Positions 25,801-35,274 of a stretch of DNA of 64,000 nt are shown here, one piece after another. Positions within the stretch are counted from its first letter, which is position 1, and each line of letters opens with the position of its first letter. Under the pieces are notes generated by a model. It was not told the origin of the DNA and ran no database searches. It saw nothing but the letters and a program-made list of their open reading frames with translations. The stretch comes from Streptomyces sp. Je 1-332 (GTDB taxonomy: Bacteria; Actinomycetota; Actinomycetes; Streptomycetales; Streptomycetaceae): NCBI RefSeq assembly GCF_040730185.1, contig NZ_CP160402.1:5208001-5272000 (forward strand). The letters are read 5' to 3'. The translations under genes and the position numbers were made by a program.

Positions 25801-27469
25801 GCTGGCCGACGACCGGCTGGCCGGGACCCCGCTGGTCGTGCTGACCCGGGGTGCCGTGACCACCGGCATCGAGGACGTGCCGGACCTCGCGGGCACCGGA
25901 GTCCTGGGGCTGCTGCGCTCCGCGCAGGCCGAGGCCCCCGGCCGGATCGTGCTGGTCGACCTGGAGCACCGGCCGGGCGCCACCGACAACGGTGCGACGG
26001 CCCTCGCCGGGCCTCTCGCCCCGGTTGTGGCCTCCGTCCTCGCCTCCGGTGAAACCCAGGTCGCGATCCGCAGCGAAAAGCCCTGGCTGCCCAGACTGCA
26101 GCGCAGCTGCTCCGGATCGGCGCTGACGGCGGAGTCCACCGTCATCTGGGACCCGGCCGGCACGGTGCTCGTCACCGGCGGAACCGGCACCCTGGGTGCG
26201 GCGACCGTCCGATACCTGGTCGCCGACCACGGTGTGCGCCGGCTGCTGCTGCTCAGCACGAGCGGTTCCAGCGCCCCGGGCGCCCGGGAGCTTCGTGCCG
26301 ACATGGCGGAGCTGGGTGCCGAACTGACCATCATGTCCTGCGACGTGGCGGACCGGCACGCCCTGGCGGCCGCCTTGGCGGCCATTCCGGCCGAGCACCC
26401 GCTCACCGGTGTCGTGCACGCCGCGGGCGTCCTCGACAACGGCCTGATCGCCGACCTGACCGCGGACCGCGTCGACGCGGTGCTGCGGCCCAAGGCGGAC
26501 GCGGCCTGGCACCTGCACGAGCTGACGAAGGACCTGGACCTGTCCGCGTTCGTCCTGTTCTCCTCCAGCGTGGGCGTGATCGGCGGCCCGGGTCAGGCCG
26601 ACTACGCCGCGGCCAATGCCTTCCTCGACGGTCTGGCGAACCACCGCGCGGCGACCGGACTCGAGGCGACCTCCATCGCCTGGGGCCTGTGGGACGTCGA
26701 ATCGGGCATCAACGCCGGGCTGGGCGCAGCGGGCCGCAGCCGTTACCGGCGGGAGGGCTTCCGGGAGATCTCCGTGGCCGAGGGCACCGGCCTGCTGGGC
26801 GCGGCGCTCATCGACGGCGAGGCCCAGATCGTCGCACTGCCGCTCGACCTGGCGGCCATGCGCGCACACGGCCCGACTGCGCCGGTATTCCACGGACTGG
26901 TCGGGGCAGCCCGGCGACGTACCGCCACAGCGGCCGGTGAGGCCGCCGAGACGCTCGGCAACCGCCTCGCGGCCCTGCCCGCGGCGGAGCGGCAGCGAAC
27001 CCTGCTCGACCTGGTGTGCACCGAGATCGCGGCCGTACTGGGCCACTCGGGCGCCCGCACCATCGACGCCGAACGGCCTTTCCAGGAACTCGGATTCGAC
27101 TCGATGACCGCGGTCGACCTGCGCAACCGCCTGGTCGCCCTGACGGGACTCCGGCTGCCCGCCACCCTGGTCTTCGACCACCCGAGCCCCGTGGGTCTCA
27201 CCGGCCATCTGCTGGGTCTGATGGCGCCGGACGTCGCCGAGGAGCCTTCTCCCGCGCTCGCCGAACTGGACCGCCTGGAAGCCGCACTGGCCGACGGGGC
27301 CGGGGACGGCGAGGTCCGTACGGCAGTCACCGCGCGGCTGCGGTCGCTGCTGTCCCGGCTCGGCGAGACGGCCGAGGACGAAGGGCCCGGCGTGGCCGCG
27401 TTCGAGTCGGCATCGGCGTCGGAGATCTTCGACTTCATCGACACCCAGCTCGGACGTTCCGCGAACTGA
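16832..27469 (+). CDS. type I modular PKS 2: modules 3 and 4
   Basis: This 3545-residue protein starts at GTG 16832. It opens with a docking coiled coil ([20 protein letters not shown]). Domains by residue: KS3 34-462, AT3 567-864, DH3 927-1210, KR3 1390-1573, ACP3 1670-1747; KS4 1765-2193, AT4 2297-2597, DH4 2658-2890, KR4 3108-3290, ACP4 3388-3463; then a C-terminal docking region. Both KS domains have TACSSS and both ATs have GHSIGE and HAFH (malonyl). DH3 is complete. DH4 is shortened, reads [10 protein letters not shown] where HxxxGxxxxP is expected, lacks the YGPxFxGL region, and lacks the catalytic Asp-xxx-His pair, so module 4 should leave a hydroxyl. KR3 has LDD and KR4 has LDN, both with intact Ser and Tyr. 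AT3 and AT4 are almost the same DNA sequence, unlike their flanks. Confidence 0.95.
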   Translation: MANEQELRDYLKKAISDARDARKQLREVQEKAQEPIAIVGMACRYPGGVTTPEALWQLVSDGTDAVSGFPDNRGWDLDALYATDPDEAGTSYAREGGFLHDADLFDPEFFGMSPREALAVDPQQRLLLETTWEAFERAGIDPATVRGSRTGVFTGLMYNDYGSRPDLPAEGNEGYLFSGSAGSIASGRLAYTFGLEGPTVTVDTACSSSLVALHLAANALRNGECDLALAGGAAVMSTPTAFIEFSRLRGLSVDGRCKSFAAGADGTGWAEGVGLLLVERLSDARRNGHNILAVVRGSAVNQDGASNGLTAPNGPSQERVIRQALANAGLSTADVDAVEAHGTGTTLGDPIEAQALLATYGQNRPEDRPLYLGSLKSNIGHAQAAAGVGGVIKMVQAMQHGVLPRTLHVDEPSQHIDWAAGGLELLTEQMQWPETEGRQRRAGVSSFGFGGTNAHVIVEQAPEAEAVQEPADEVRAPAVLPWILSGRSQDAVADQARRLVSYVDERPGTEPLDVAYSLVTARASFDHRAVVTGRDRAALLDGVRALASGGTSPHVVRGSKATGKTAFLFAGQGAQRVGMGLELCAAFPVFAEVFGVVVGAFDAHLPGSLREVIASGEGLDRTEFTQPALFAVEVALFRLLESWGVRPDFVAGHSIGELAAAYVAGAFSLEDAVRLVAARGRLMQAAPEGGVMVAVQASEEEILASLEGLEDVVGVAALNSADSVVISGDAEVVREVAGVWEAQGRKVKELAVSHAFHSPHMDGVLEEFRRVAGSVEYRAPRLVVVSTLTGVAATERELMSPDYWVAQIRGTVRFADAVAALRAEGVSAFVEVGPDAVLTALAQSVLAGEDVEAAAVAVALQRRGRDEAQALVNGVGRLHTAGVRVDWQAYFEGSGARRTDLPTYTFQHQRYWLDAAEARADAAGLGLNPLEHPILGSFLGLADRDEYLFTSRISLRTHPWLADHTVAGTVLLPGTGFVELAVRAGEQLGAGRLDELAMSAPLVLQADGGVQVQVVLGAPDGSGRRKLDIYSRADENGGVDDDPWTLNASGALAPAEADSGDALMVWPPADATEVELDGLYERLVGEGYSYGPGFRGLRRVWRGSVEGEVFAEVVLPESLRGDAGGFLLHPALFDAALHALLPGVLADGGPALLPFSWSGVSVHAVGASVLRVKLSLTGSEVASLVVADGVGAPVVTVESLVLRPLSLEALGEAGSAGREGLFRVDWSAVPVPVPPVSEVAGSYAELSSVGAEGPVPEVVLLPVSGSGDADDLAVAAHGAVRGVLGSVQGWLADERFADSTLVVATRGAVAVGDEPVTDLMHAGVWGLLRTAQTENPGRIVLIDVDSEDVPAGLAELEEPQLAVRDGKFFVPRLARAMSGAEGAAPVRWDQGTVLVTGATGTLGAVLARHLVVTRGARNLLLVSRRGAQAPGAMELEAELTALGAQVTLAACDVADRGALAELLAAIPAEHPLTGVVHTAGVLDDTVFGELSAERLDAVLRPKIDAAWNLHELTKDLDLSAFVVYSSIAGLIGNAGQANYAAANTFLDALAQYRRAQGLAGTSLAWGLWDQASTISGSLDDTDLQRVKRLGLRPLSSVEGLDLFDAAEVTGEAVLAVSRIDTAALRRGNTAPHLLFRGLVPAVRRRADSAHTGGGSSLADRLAPLSGEERERALTDLVRTHVAGVLGHADAGSVDAERAFQELGFDSLTAVELRNHLSNATGLRLPTTLVFDYPNPTTLATHLLTGLFGSEQESASAAVTADAAHFEPIAIVGMACRYPGGVSSPGDLWRLVSEGTDAITPFPANRGWDLEGIYDPNPDRTGTSYAREGGFLHEADLFDPEFFGMSPREALATDPQQRLLLETAWETLENAGLVPATLRGSRTGVFAGVMYHDYGSQLTSVPEDLEGYLASGNAGSVASGRVSYTLGLEGPAVTVDTACSSSLVALHMAANALRNGECDLALAGGVTVMATPTSFIEFSRQRGLSADGRCKSFAAAADGTGWSEGVGLLLVERLSDARRNGHNILAVVRGSAVNQDGASNGLTAPNGPSQERVIRQALANAGLTTADVDAVEAHGTGTTLGDPIEAQALLATYGQDRPEGRPLYLGSLKSNIGHAQAAAGVGSLIKIIESMRHGVLPRTLHVDEPTGHVDWEAGAVELLTEARDWPEADRPRRAGVSSFGISGTNAHVIVEQAPEAEAVQEPADEVRAPAVLPWILSGKSQGAVADQARRLVSFVEGSPGVGALDVGFSLATERASFDHRAVVSGRDRAALLDGVRALAAGTPHAGVVSGVRAGAGRTAFLFAGQGAQRVGMGLELCAAFPVFAEVFGVVVGAFDAHLPGSLREVIASGEGLDRTEFTQPALFAVEVALFRLLESWGVRPDFVAGHSIGELAAAYVAGVFSLEDAVRLVAARGRLMQAAPEGGVMVAVQASEEEILASLEGLEDVVGVAALNSADSVVISGDAEVVREVAGVWEAQGRKVKELAVSHAFHSPHMDGVLEEFRRVAGSVEYRAPRLVVVSTLTGVAATERELMSPDYWVAQIRGTVRFADAVAALRAEGVSAFVEVGPDAVLTALAQSVLAGEDVEAAAVAVALQRRGRDEAQSLVNGIGRLHTAGVRVDWQAYFEGSGARRTDLPTYTFQHQRYWLEERNTTVTATGSALGHPVLASKVELADDKGVLFTGEISVHSHPWLVGHAVLEDPVLPTAVLAELAVRAGDELGAGTLTGLTVHTPVVLPRSSAMELQLTVAPVDRAEQHAFTLHARTTGEGSRWTKYAEGTLAAGNGVPEPLEGPAAEVALIDELHPEAARYGIHPELLDAVLSAPELLASAGTAPAGTTRVAAEWHDLRLHATGATAVSVWTDVLDGGALSVQLSDASGQLVLTVQRLVFRDVPDAEFAAAGEATLPLFRLEWGATTLPDPETPVRWGVLGAASATDTGGLPFADVETLASAVEAGAPVDAVRLWALPGAEAGADVVTALHSRTHEALALVQEWLADDRLAGTPLVVLTRGAVTTGIEDVPDLAGTGVLGLLRSAQAEAPGRIVLVDLEHRPGATDNGATALAGPLAPVVASVLASGETQVAIRSEKPWLPRLQRSCSGSALTAESTVIWDPAGTVLVTGGTGTLGAATVRYLVADHGVRRLLLLSTSGSSAPGARELRADMAELGAELTIMSCDVADRHALAAALAAIPAEHPLTGVVHAAGVLDNGLIADLTADRVDAVLRPKADAAWHLHELTKDLDLSAFVLFSSSVGVIGGPGQADYAAANAFLDGLANHRAATGLEATSIAWGLWDVESGINAGLGAAGRSRYRREGFREISVAEGTGLLGAALIDGEAQIVALPLDLAAMRAHGPTAPVFHGLVGAARRRTATAAGEAAETLGNRLAALPAAERQRTLLDLVCTEIAAVLGHSGARTIDAERPFQELGFDSMTAVDLRNRLVALTGLRLPATLVFDHPSPVGLTGHLLGLMAPDVAEEPSPALAELDRLEAALADGAGDGEVRTAVTARLRSLLSRLGETAEDEGPGVAAFESASASEIFDFIDTQLGRSAN
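18527..19569 (+). repeat. AT repeat, copy in module 3
   Basis: About 1.04 kb covering AT3 and the post-AT linker, practically the same as 23723-24768 in module 4. Its first 400 bases also match module 5 (29239-29646). Third-position GC is visibly lower than in AT1 and AT2. Confidence 0.85.
20057..21706 (+). repeat. DH-KR repeat, copy in module 3
   Basis: Partner of 14483-16147, with a clean left boundary at the same codon. Confidence 0.85.
23514..24768 (+). repeat. AT repeat, copy in module 4
   Basis: The 5' part (23514-24130) matches module 5 (29030-29646) and the part from 23723 on matches module 3, so module 4 shares sequence with both neighbours as a mosaic. Confidence 0.85.
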
Positions 27470-27537
27470 CCGGGCGGGCGCACCCCGCGCCCGCCCCGCC
27501 ACTTCGCCCGCATCTAACGAGGAGAGACTCAACCGGC

Positions 27538-30500
27538 ATGGCGAACCAGTCCAATGAAGAGAAGCTGGTCGATTACCTGAAATGGGTGACGGCAGACCTG
27601 CACAAGGCGCGTCAGCGGATCACCGAGCTGGAGTCCGGTCAAGGCGAGCCGATCGCGGTCGTCGGCATGGCCTGTCGCTATCCGGGCGGCGTGCGCTCGC
27701 CGCAGGACCTGTGGGAGCTCGTCCGTGACGAGGGCGACGCCATCTCCGAGTGGCCGACCGACCGGGGCTGGGACATCGAGGGCCTGTACGACCGAGAACC
27801 GGGCAAGGCCGGGAAGTCGTACACCCGCGAAGGCGGATTCCTGGACGAGGCGACCGAGTTCGACGCGGCCTTCTTCGGGATCTCACCGCGCGAGGCCCTC
27901 GGCATGGACCCGCAGCAGCGAGTCCTCCTGGAGACCGCGTGGGAGACCTTCGAGAGCGCGGGCATCGACCCGGGCGTCCTCAAGGGCAGCAGAACCGGTG
28001 TGTTCGCCGGTGTCGTCGAGCAGAGCTACCTCGACCGCGAGGGGCCCGAAGAGCTCGAGGGCTACCTGATGACCAGCAAGCTCAGCAGTGTGGCCTCGGG
28101 CCGCATCGCCTACACCTTCGGCCTGGAGGGACCGGCGGTGTCCATGGACACCGCCTGCTCCTCATCGCTGGTGGCGCTGCACATGGCAGTACAGTCGCTC
28201 CGCTCCGGCGAATCGACGCTCGCCCTGGCCGGTGGCGTCACCGTCTCCGGATCGCCCAGCGGATTCGTCGACTTCTCCCGTCAGCGGGGTCTGGCTCCCG
28301 ACGGCCGTTGCAAGTCGTTCGCGGCGGGTGCGGACGGTACGGGCTGGAGCGAGGGTGTGGGTCTGCTGCTGGTCGAGAAGCTGTCGGATGCCCGGCGCAA
28401 TGGTCACAACATCCTTGCCGTGGTGCGTGGTTCGGCGGTCAATCAGGATGGTGCGTCCAACGGCCTGACTGCCCCGAATGGTCCGTCGCAGGAGCGGGTG
28501 ATCCGCCAGGCTCTGGCGAATGCGGGTCTGAGCACCGCGGATGTGGATGCCGTCGAGGCGCACGGCACGGGTACGACATTGGGTGACCCGATCGAGGCGC
28601 ACTCGCTGCTCTCGACGTACGGACAGGGCCGCCCCGCGGACCGCCCGATGTATCTGGGCTCCCTGAAGTCCAACATCGGCCACTCCGTCGCGGCTGCGGG
28701 CGTCGGCGGTGTCATCAAGATGATCAAGGCGATGCAGCACGGTGTGCTGCCCAGGACCCTGCATGTCGACGAGCCCACCGGGCACGTCGACTGGGAGGCC
28801 GGTGCGGTCGAGCTGCTCACCGAGGCCCGCGACTGGCCGGAGACCGGCCGGCCGCGCCGCGCGGGGATCTCCGCGTTCGGCGTGAGCGGCACCAACGCGC
28901 ATGTCGTGATCGAGCAGGCCCCCGCTGTCGAGCCGCGGGCCGACTCCGACGACCCGGCCGCGCGTCTGCTGCCCGCCGTGCCGTGGCTGCTTTCCGGCAA
29001 GTCCGACAAGGCACTTCGTGATCAGGCTCGTCGTCTTGTGTCGTTTGTGGAGGGGAGTCCGGGTGTCGGTGCGCTCGATGTGGGTTTCTCGCTGGCGACG
29101 GAGCGTGCGTCGTTTGATCACCGTGCTGTAGTGAGCGGTCGTGATCGTGCGGCGTTGTTGGACGGTGTGCGGGCGTTGGCTGCGGGCACTCCGCATGCGG
29201 GTGTGGTCAGTGGTGTGCGGGCCGGTGCGGGCAGGACCGCGTTTCTGTTTGCGGGTCAGGGTGCTCAGCGGGTGGGGATGGGGCTTGAGTTGTGTGCCGC
29301 GTTTCCTGTGTTCGCTGAGGTTTTTGGTGTGGTGGTGGGTGCGTTTGATGCTCATCTGCCGGGGTCGTTGCGTGAGGTGATTGCTTCGGGTGAGGGGTTG
29401 GACCGGACGGAGTTCACGCAGCCGGCGCTGTTCGCGGTGGAGGTGGCGTTGTTCCGGTTGCTGGAGTCGTGGGGGGTGCGGCCTGATTTCGTGGCGGGGC
29501 ATTCCATCGGTGAGCTGGCGGCGGCGCATGTGGCGGGGGTGTTCTCGCTGGAGGACGCGGTGCGGTTGGTGGCTGCGCGTGGTCGTTTGATGCAGGCGGC
29601 TCCTGAGGGCGGGGTGATGATCGCCATCCAGGCGTCGGAGGAGGAGGTCACCGCTTCCCTCGAGGAACACGGTGGCGCGGTCTCCATCGCCGCCGTCAAC
29701 GGCCCGCGCGCGGTCGTCGTCTCCGGCGACGAGGACGCGGCCGAAGCGGTCGCCGCGCTCTGGCGCGACAAGGGCGCGCGGACCAAGCGCCTCACCGTCA
29801 GCCACGCCTTCCACTCCGCCCACATGGACGGCATGCTCGACGACTACCGCGCCGTCGCCGCCTCCCTCACCTACACACAGCCGACCATTCCGGTCGTCTC
29901 CACGGTGACCGGCCGCGCGGCCTCCTCGGCCCAGCTCACCTCACCCGAGTACTGGGTGACTCAGGTGCGAGGCGCCGTCCGCTTCCTGCCGGCCGTGCGC
30001 ACCCTCGAGTCCGACGGCGTCGGCACCTTCCTGGAGATCGGCCCCGACTCGACCCTGAGCGCCCTGGCCGCCGACTGCGTACAAACCTCCGACCCCGTAC
30101 TGGCCGTGCCCGCCCTGCGCAACGGACAGGCCGAGACCGACGCGCTGATCCGGACGGTCGCAGCGCTGCACAACCGCGGTGTCCGCGTCGACTGGGCCGC
30201 CTTCTTCGCCGGCACCGGCGCGCGGGCCACGCCCCTGCCTACCTACGCCTTCCAGCGTGAGCGGTACTGGGTCGGGCCCACCGCCGAGACCACCGACGCC
30301 GCCGGGCTCGGACTGCACTCCGGGAACCATCCGCTACTCGGCGCCAAGATCGAACTCGCCGACGGAGAGGGGGCGTTGTTCACCGGCCGCGTCTCGCTGC
30401 GCAGCCATCCCTGGCTGGCGGCGCACACCGTGATCGGTACCCCCACGCTGCCCCCGGCCGCACTCGTCGACCTCGTGATGCGCGCGGGCGACGAGATGGG

Positions 30501-33500
30501 CGCCACCACCGTGGACGCGCTCACCGCGCTCACCCCGCTGGTGCTGCCCCCCGACGCACCGCTCCAGCTCCAGCTCACGATCGGCGCCCCCGACGAGGTA
30601 CAGCGGCGTGCCTTCACGCTGCACGCGCGCCCGGACGGTGCCGAGGTGCCGTGGACCGTCTACGCGAGCGGTCGGCTGGGCTCCGGTGCGCAGGCCGCGA
30701 GGTCCGCCCCCGCCGAGTGGCCGCCCGCCGGCGCCGAACCGGTCGACCTGGACGAGACGCACACGGCAGCGGGCCTGACCGGAGCCTGGCGGCACGAAGG
30801 CGAGCTCTTCGCCGAGGTCGCTCTGGCCGAGGACCGCCATGCCGAAGCCGCTGGCTTCGGACTGCACCCGGCGCTGCTCGAAGCGGCCCTGCGCACCGCC
30901 GAGCTCACCGGCATGGACGGCGGGTCGATCGCAGGCCGGCGTCACGCCGGCCAGTGGCACGGCGTCCAGTTCCATGCGACGGGTGCCATCGCCGCCCGGG
31001 TCCGAGTGACCCCGGCAACCGAGCAGACCGTTGCGCTGCGGCTGGCCGACCGGGCGGGACAGCCGCTGGCCACGGTGCGTGCCGTGACCTCGCGGCCCGT
31101 ACGCGCCGACGAGGTCGATGCCGTACTGGCCCGCAAGGAGGACGCGCTCTTCCAGGTGGACTGGCGGCCGACCGAACTGCCGGCCCCGGAGCGCCCGCTC
31201 GCCCTGGCCACCCTGGGCGTCGAGTACGACTCCGTGGCCTCGGCCGCCGCCGCCATTGCCGCGGGTACCGGCCCCGACGCCCTGCTCGTACGGCAGCGGC
31301 CCGTCGGCGACGACGTGGTGGGCTCCCTCCACGCCCGTACCCGGGAAGCCCTCGACCTGGCCAAGGCCTGGTTGTCGGACGAGCGGACCGGCAGCACACC
31401 GCTGGTGCTGATCACCCGGGGCGGCGTCGCGACCGGCTCCGAGGACGTTGTGGACCTCGCGGCCTCGGCCGTCTGGGGGCTGTTGCGTTCGGCGCAGTCG
31501 GAGGCGCCCGGCCGCATCGTCCTCATCGACGCGGACGGTGCGGACGACGTGGACTACGCAGACGACGTGAACGACGCAGACGCAGGCCTTCCGGCCGAGC
31601 TCGCGGCCGCGGTACTGATCTCGGGTGAGCCCCAGACGGCGGTCCGCGACCACCGGATCCTGATCCCGCGGGTGGCCCGTGCGCAGGGGGCCACTCTGGG
31701 AACCGGCACCGGCACCGGCACCGGCAGCTGGTCCCCCGACGGCACCGTCCTGATCACCGGCGGCACGGGCAGCCTCGGCTCCCTCTTCGCGCGCCACCTG
31801 GTCAAGAAGCACGGCGTCCGTCACCTCCTGCTGCTGAGCAGGCGCGGACCGGATGCTCCGGGTGCGGCGCAACTTCGTGCAGAAATAGCCGGGTTGGGGG
31901 CAGATGTCACCATCACGGCGTGTGACACCGCCGACCGCGAGGCGCTGGCCGGGGCGCTTGAGGCCATCCCGGCGGAGCATCCGCTGACGGGCGTGATCCA
32001 TGCCGCGGGCGTCATCGACGACGGCCTCGTCACCGACCTCACCCCCGAGCGGCTCGCCCACGTCCTGACCCCCAAGGCCGACGCCGCCTGGTACCTGCAC
32101 GAGCTGACGAAGGATCTGGGCCTCACCGCCTTCGTCCTGTTCAGCTCCATCGCGGGCGTGATCGGTGGCGCCGGCCAGTCCAACTACGCCGCAGCCAACG
32201 CCTTCCTCGACGGTCTCGCGGCACACCGCGCCGCCCGTGGCCTCCCGGCCACCTCGGTAGCCTGGGGTCTGTGGGCGCAGGAGTCCGGTATCACCGGCGA
32301 CCTGGATGCGGCCGACCTGGACCGGATCGCCAGGGCGGGCTTCCGGGCGGTTCGCTCGGACCAAGGCCCCGATCTCCTCGATGTCGCGCTGTCACTGCCC
32401 CACCCGGCCCCGGTGGTCACCGAGCTGGACATCGCCGCCATGCGCGAACAGCCGGAGCACACCCCGTTGTTGCTCACCGGGCTGGTCCGCAGGCCGGTGC
32501 GGCGCAGGGCCAACAACTCCGAGAGGGGCGCCGAGGACCTGACGGCGGAGCTTGCGGGGCTCGGCGATGAGGAGCAGCTGCAGGCGGTGCTCGAGGTCGT
32601 GGGGACGGAGGTCGCCATGGTGCTCGGGCACACCGACGGCCGGTCGGTCGATGCCGACCGCTCCTTCGCCGGGCTGGGATTCGACTCGCTGACGTCGGTC
32701 GAACTGCGCAACAGGCTCGGTGCCCACCTCGGCCTGGGCCTGCCGGCCACCCTGGTCTTCGACCACCCCACGCCCCGCGCCATGGCCGCGTATCTGCGCA
32801 CCGCACTGCTCGGCGCGGCGGACGGCGCCGCCGACGCGGGGGAGACCTCGCGCGGCGAGGTGGACTTCCAGGCGGAGATCCGGCTCGCCGACGACATCCG
32901 GCCGGCGGCGGAGGTCGTGCCGTTCGCCGACGATCCGGCCGAGATCTTCCTGACCGGTGCGACAGGATTCCTCGGCGCGTTCCTGCTGCGTGATCTGATG
33001 CGGGACACCCGGGGGACGCTGCACTGCCTGGTGCGCGCCTCCGACGAGACGGAGGGGCTGCGCCGGCTGCGCGAGAACCTCGAGTGGTACCAGGTCTGGG
33101 ACGAGGTGGACCCGAGCCGGCTGAAGGTCGTCGTCGGTGACCTCTCCAAGCCCCGGCTCGGCCTAAGCGAGGACGAGTTCGACGAGCTGGCCCGTACCGC
33201 GGACGCCGTCTACCACGCGGGTGCGACGGTGCACTGGCTGCACCCCTTCACCTCCCTGAAAGCGGCCAACGTACGGGGCACCGAGGAGGTTCTGCGGCTC
33301 GCGGCGAAGCATCGCACCGTGCCCGTGCACTACCTGTCGACCACCGGTGTCTTCGCGGGGGAACTGGCGGGCGGCGAACCTCTGAAGGTCACCGACACCA
33401 CCGGACCCGCCGAGGCGCTGCCGAGCGGCTATCTGCAGAGCAAGTGGGTGGCCGAGCAGGTCATCGGCCTGGCCAGGGAGCGCGGGCTTCCGGTGTCCGT

Positions 33501-34095
33501 CTACCGGGTCGACGTGATCTCGGGCGACCAGGTCAACGGCGCCTGCCAGACGCGCGACTTCGTCTGGCTGAGCCTGCGCGGTCTGGTGCAGGCGGGCGCC
33601 GCGCCCACCGGTCTGGTCGGAAAGGTCCACCTGACGCCGGTCGACTACGTGAGTTCCGCGGTCGTCGCCCTGTCCAAGCAGGCGGACGCGGTGTCGGGCA
33701 CCTTCCATCTCTACAACCAGAGCCACCTGAGCTTCGCCGAGTTCATCGCCGAACTCCGCTCGACGGGCTACCGGTTGGACGAACTGGACTGGAAGGCCTG
33801 GAGCACCCTCGTGCGGTCGGACACGGACAACGTGATGCTGCCGCTCCTGGAGGCCTTCGAGATGATGGCCCACGCCAACGAGGCCTTCTACCCTCCGGTC
33901 GACACCAGCGTCGCCGAGCTCGCGCTGCGGGGCACCGGAGTCGAATGCCCCGAGATGACTGTCGAGCTCTTCGAGAGGTACGTCGCCTTCTTCGTACGGG
34001 CCGGCTTCTTCCCGGAGCCGGATCCGGAGCCGGAGCCGGAGCCGCAGGCCGGCACCGCGGAGCGCGACGAGCTGCCACAGCTCCAGGCGTCCTGA
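27538..34095 (+). CDS. type I modular PKS 3: module 5 with terminal thioester reductase
   Basis: The true start is ATG 27538, after GAGGAGAG; an open frame continues upstream inside PKS 2 but is only a shadow. About 2185 residues: docking helix 1-36, KS5 37-461 (TACSSS), AT5 567-861 (GHSIGE, HAFH, malonyl), DH5 928-1198, KR5 1401-1581 (IDD, B type), ACP5 1678-1758, thioester reductase about 1801-2155. DH5 keeps [10 protein letters not shown] but has LLEAALRTA in place of the Asp-xxx-His motif and lacks YGPxFxGL, so it is probably inactive. The reductase is an extended SDR with [13 protein letters not shown] and catalytic YLQSK, and should release the chain as an aldehyde with NAD(P)H. The C-terminus ends in a run of Pro-Glu pairs. 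There is no thioesterase domain, consistent with reductive release followed by transamination. Confidence 0.95.
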   Translation: MANQSNEEKLVDYLKWVTADLHKARQRITELESGQGEPIAVVGMACRYPGGVRSPQDLWELVRDEGDAISEWPTDRGWDIEGLYDREPGKAGKSYTREGGFLDEATEFDAAFFGISPREALGMDPQQRVLLETAWETFESAGIDPGVLKGSRTGVFAGVVEQSYLDREGPEELEGYLMTSKLSSVASGRIAYTFGLEGPAVSMDTACSSSLVALHMAVQSLRSGESTLALAGGVTVSGSPSGFVDFSRQRGLAPDGRCKSFAAGADGTGWSEGVGLLLVEKLSDARRNGHNILAVVRGSAVNQDGASNGLTAPNGPSQERVIRQALANAGLSTADVDAVEAHGTGTTLGDPIEAHSLLSTYGQGRPADRPMYLGSLKSNIGHSVAAAGVGGVIKMIKAMQHGVLPRTLHVDEPTGHVDWEAGAVELLTEARDWPETGRPRRAGISAFGVSGTNAHVVIEQAPAVEPRADSDDPAARLLPAVPWLLSGKSDKALRDQARRLVSFVEGSPGVGALDVGFSLATERASFDHRAVVSGRDRAALLDGVRALAAGTPHAGVVSGVRAGAGRTAFLFAGQGAQRVGMGLELCAAFPVFAEVFGVVVGAFDAHLPGSLREVIASGEGLDRTEFTQPALFAVEVALFRLLESWGVRPDFVAGHSIGELAAAHVAGVFSLEDAVRLVAARGRLMQAAPEGGVMIAIQASEEEVTASLEEHGGAVSIAAVNGPRAVVVSGDEDAAEAVAALWRDKGARTKRLTVSHAFHSAHMDGMLDDYRAVAASLTYTQPTIPVVSTVTGRAASSAQLTSPEYWVTQVRGAVRFLPAVRTLESDGVGTFLEIGPDSTLSALAADCVQTSDPVLAVPALRNGQAETDALIRTVAALHNRGVRVDWAAFFAGTGARATPLPTYAFQRERYWVGPTAETTDAAGLGLHSGNHPLLGAKIELADGEGALFTGRVSLRSHPWLAAHTVIGTPTLPPAALVDLVMRAGDEMGATTVDALTALTPLVLPPDAPLQLQLTIGAPDEVQRRAFTLHARPDGAEVPWTVYASGRLGSGAQAARSAPAEWPPAGAEPVDLDETHTAAGLTGAWRHEGELFAEVALAEDRHAEAAGFGLHPALLEAALRTAELTGMDGGSIAGRRHAGQWHGVQFHATGAIAARVRVTPATEQTVALRLADRAGQPLATVRAVTSRPVRADEVDAVLARKEDALFQVDWRPTELPAPERPLALATLGVEYDSVASAAAAIAAGTGPDALLVRQRPVGDDVVGSLHARTREALDLAKAWLSDERTGSTPLVLITRGGVATGSEDVVDLAASAVWGLLRSAQSEAPGRIVLIDADGADDVDYADDVNDADAGLPAELAAAVLISGEPQTAVRDHRILIPRVARAQGATLGTGTGTGTGSWSPDGTVLITGGTGSLGSLFARHLVKKHGVRHLLLLSRRGPDAPGAAQLRAEIAGLGADVTITACDTADREALAGALEAIPAEHPLTGVIHAAGVIDDGLVTDLTPERLAHVLTPKADAAWYLHELTKDLGLTAFVLFSSIAGVIGGAGQSNYAAANAFLDGLAAHRAARGLPATSVAWGLWAQESGITGDLDAADLDRIARAGFRAVRSDQGPDLLDVALSLPHPAPVVTELDIAAMREQPEHTPLLLTGLVRRPVRRRANNSERGAEDLTAELAGLGDEEQLQAVLEVVGTEVAMVLGHTDGRSVDADRSFAGLGFDSLTSVELRNRLGAHLGLGLPATLVFDHPTPRAMAAYLRTALLGAADGAADAGETSRGEVDFQAEIRLADDIRPAAEVVPFADDPAEIFLTGATGFLGAFLLRDLMRDTRGTLHCLVRASDETEGLRRLRENLEWYQVWDEVDPSRLKVVVGDLSKPRLGLSEDEFDELARTADAVYHAGATVHWLHPFTSLKAANVRGTEEVLRLAAKHRTVPVHYLSTTGVFAGELAGGEPLKVTDTTGPAEALPSGYLQSKWVAEQVIGLARERGLPVSVYRVDVISGDQVNGACQTRDFVWLSLRGLVQAGAAPTGLVGKVHLTPVDYVSSAVVALSKQADAVSGTFHLYNQSHLSFAEFIAELRSTGYRLDELDWKAWSTLVRSDTDNVMLPLLEAFEMMAHANEAFYPPVDTSVAELALRGTGVECPEMTVELFERYVAFFVRAGFFPEPDPEPEPEPQAGTAERDELPQLQAS
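29030..29646 (+). repeat. KS-AT linker and AT repeat, copy in module 5
   Basis: Nearly the same DNA as 23514-24130. The match stops abruptly inside AT5 near 29646, after which AT5 returns to high-GC codon use and a divergent protein sequence. Confidence 0.85.
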
Positions 34096-34159
34096 CCCGC
34101 CCGAAGACCTCCGGGGCCTGACTCTCCGCCCGCCTCTTCACTCCTCACCCTTGTCGACA

Positions 34160-34195
34160 AGCGGCTGCCCCTGCTCACCCGCAGGGGCAGCCGCT
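34160..34195 (+). terminator. hairpin between PKS 3 and the thioesterase gene
   Basis: A perfect 15-base stem (34160-34174 with 34181-34195, loop TCACCC) ends only 15 bases before the thioesterase start, with GGAG immediately after it. It has no U-tract, so it could be a weak terminator, an attenuator or an RNA-processing/stability element. Confidence 0.6.
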
Positions 34196-34209
34196 GGAAC
34201 GGAGCCCTC

Positions 34210-34977
34210 ATGGAAAGCCGCTGGCTGAGGCGGTTCACGCAGACATCCGATGCCGAGCTCCGACTGGTCTGCTTCCCCCACGCAGGAGGCGCGGCCACCG
34301 CTTATGTGCCGTTGTCCCGTGCGCTCGCTCCCGCCGTGGACGTACTCGCGGTCCAGTACCCGGGACGACAGGAACGCCGCCTGGAGGCGCCGGCCGCCTC
34401 TCTCACGTCGCTGGCCGAGAGCGTCGCGGACGAGCTGATGACCGCCATGGGCACCGGGGTGCCCTACGCCTTCTTCGGCCACAGCATGGGCGCGGCCATC
34501 GCCTATGAGACGGCCCTGCGCATCGAGGAGCTGGGCGGGACCATGCCGGTGCGGCTGTTCCTGTCCGGCCGCGGTGCCCCCACCCCGGCGCCGCGCGGAA
34601 GTGACCTGGTGCACGACGACGCGGAGCTGATCGAGAAGATCCGGAGTCTCGGAGGCACCGCGACCGGTGTCCTCGACGAGCCCGATCTGCTCGAGATGGT
34701 GCTTCCCGCCCTGCGCGCCGACTACGGCATCCTCGGCGGCTATCACTGGAGCCCCCGCCCGCCGCTCGACACACCCTTCACCGTCCTGGTCGGCGATGCC
34801 GACCCGGTGGTCGCCACGGCCGATGCACGGGCCTGGCTGGAACACTCCACCGCGCAGGGCGAGTTCCACGTCCTTCCCGGCGGACACTTCTATCTGGACA
34901 GCCGGACTGCCGCGGTGGCCGAAGTGATCGGCGCGGCGCTGAGGCGCGTCAAATCCCCGTCGCTACCCGCCAGGTAG
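34210..34977 (+). CDS. type II thioesterase
   Basis: This 255-residue alpha/beta hydrolase has the stand-alone editing thioesterase pattern: LVCFPHAGGAATAYVPLSRA at the N-terminus, QYPGRQERR, the nucleophile elbow FFGHSMGAAIAYE with its Ser, VLVGDADPVV carrying the Asp, and PGGHFYLD carrying the His. Type II thioesterases remove stalled or aberrant acyl groups from PKS carrier proteins. It is the last rightward gene of the PKS block, 114 bases after PKS 3, and is separated from it by a hairpin, so its expression may be tuned independently. Coelimycin-type clusters have an equivalent stand-alone enzyme (ScoT). Confidence 0.93.
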   Translation: MESRWLRRFTQTSDAELRLVCFPHAGGAATAYVPLSRALAPAVDVLAVQYPGRQERRLEAPAASLTSLAESVADELMTAMGTGVPYAFFGHSMGAAIAYETALRIEELGGTMPVRLFLSGRGAPTPAPRGSDLVHDDAELIEKIRSLGGTATGVLDEPDLLEMVLPALRADYGILGGYHWSPRPPLDTPFTVLVGDADPVVATADARAWLEHSTAQGEFHVLPGGHFYLDSRTAAVAEVIGAALRRVKSPSLPAR

Positions 34978-35001
34978 CCGGGAACCCGACGACTGGCGAC
35001 A

Positions 35002-35038
35002 TGGCCCGTACGGGATGACTCGCACCCCGTACGGGCCA
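35002..35038. terminator. bidirectional terminator, thioesterase / AccE
   Basis: A 13-base inverted repeat (TGGCCCGTACGGG and its complement) lies between the convergent stop codons of the thioesterase and the AccE-like gene. Confidence 0.85.
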
Positions 35039-35041
35039 CCT

Positions 35042-35260
35042 CTAGCTCGCCGACCTCCAGGTACGCGGCCCCTGGAAGGGGCCCACCCGCTCGGGCCTGC
35101 GCCACTGTGCGACGGCCCGCTGCTGCCGTGACACGTCGTCGGGCTCGGCGCCGACGGCTGCCGCCCGGGCGAGCAGAACCGCGGTGAGCGCGGCGAGTTC
35201 CGCGGCGTCGAGGTTCCCCCGCTCCACCCGCAGTAGCTGCGATATTTCCTGTCCCTCCAT
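35042..35260 (-). CDS. accE: acyl-CoA carboxylase epsilon subunit
   Basis: This 72-residue protein starts at ATG 35260, with GGGAG six bases upstream; a TTG two codons earlier is also possible. It has the two-part signature of actinobacterial acyl-CoA carboxylase epsilon subunits: an N-terminal LRVERGNLDAAELAALTAVL helix and a C-terminal Trp-rich tail ending GPRTWRSAS. It follows the beta-subunit gene by 14 bases, the usual place. Epsilon subunits bind and stimulate the carboxyltransferase. Its presence indicates an acetyl/propionyl-CoA carboxylase rather than another biotin enzyme. Confidence 0.85.
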   Translation of the reverse strand: MEGQEISQLLRVERGNLDAAELAALTAVLLARAAAVGAEPDDVSRQQRAVAQWRRPERVGPFQGPRTWRSAS

Positions 35261-35274
35261 GTTCAACTCCCTTT

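Noticed and set aside
27016..27537. N-terminal extension of PKS 3 into the end of PKS 2
   Set aside because: The extension reads as non-protein Arg/Pro-rich sequence; ATG 27538 has a strong ribosome site and begins a normal docking helix.
3041..34095. Exact identification as coelimycin, streptazone or argimycin cluster
   Set aside because: The PKS architecture fits all of these; tailoring genes that separate them are not fully visible, so no compound name is assigned.
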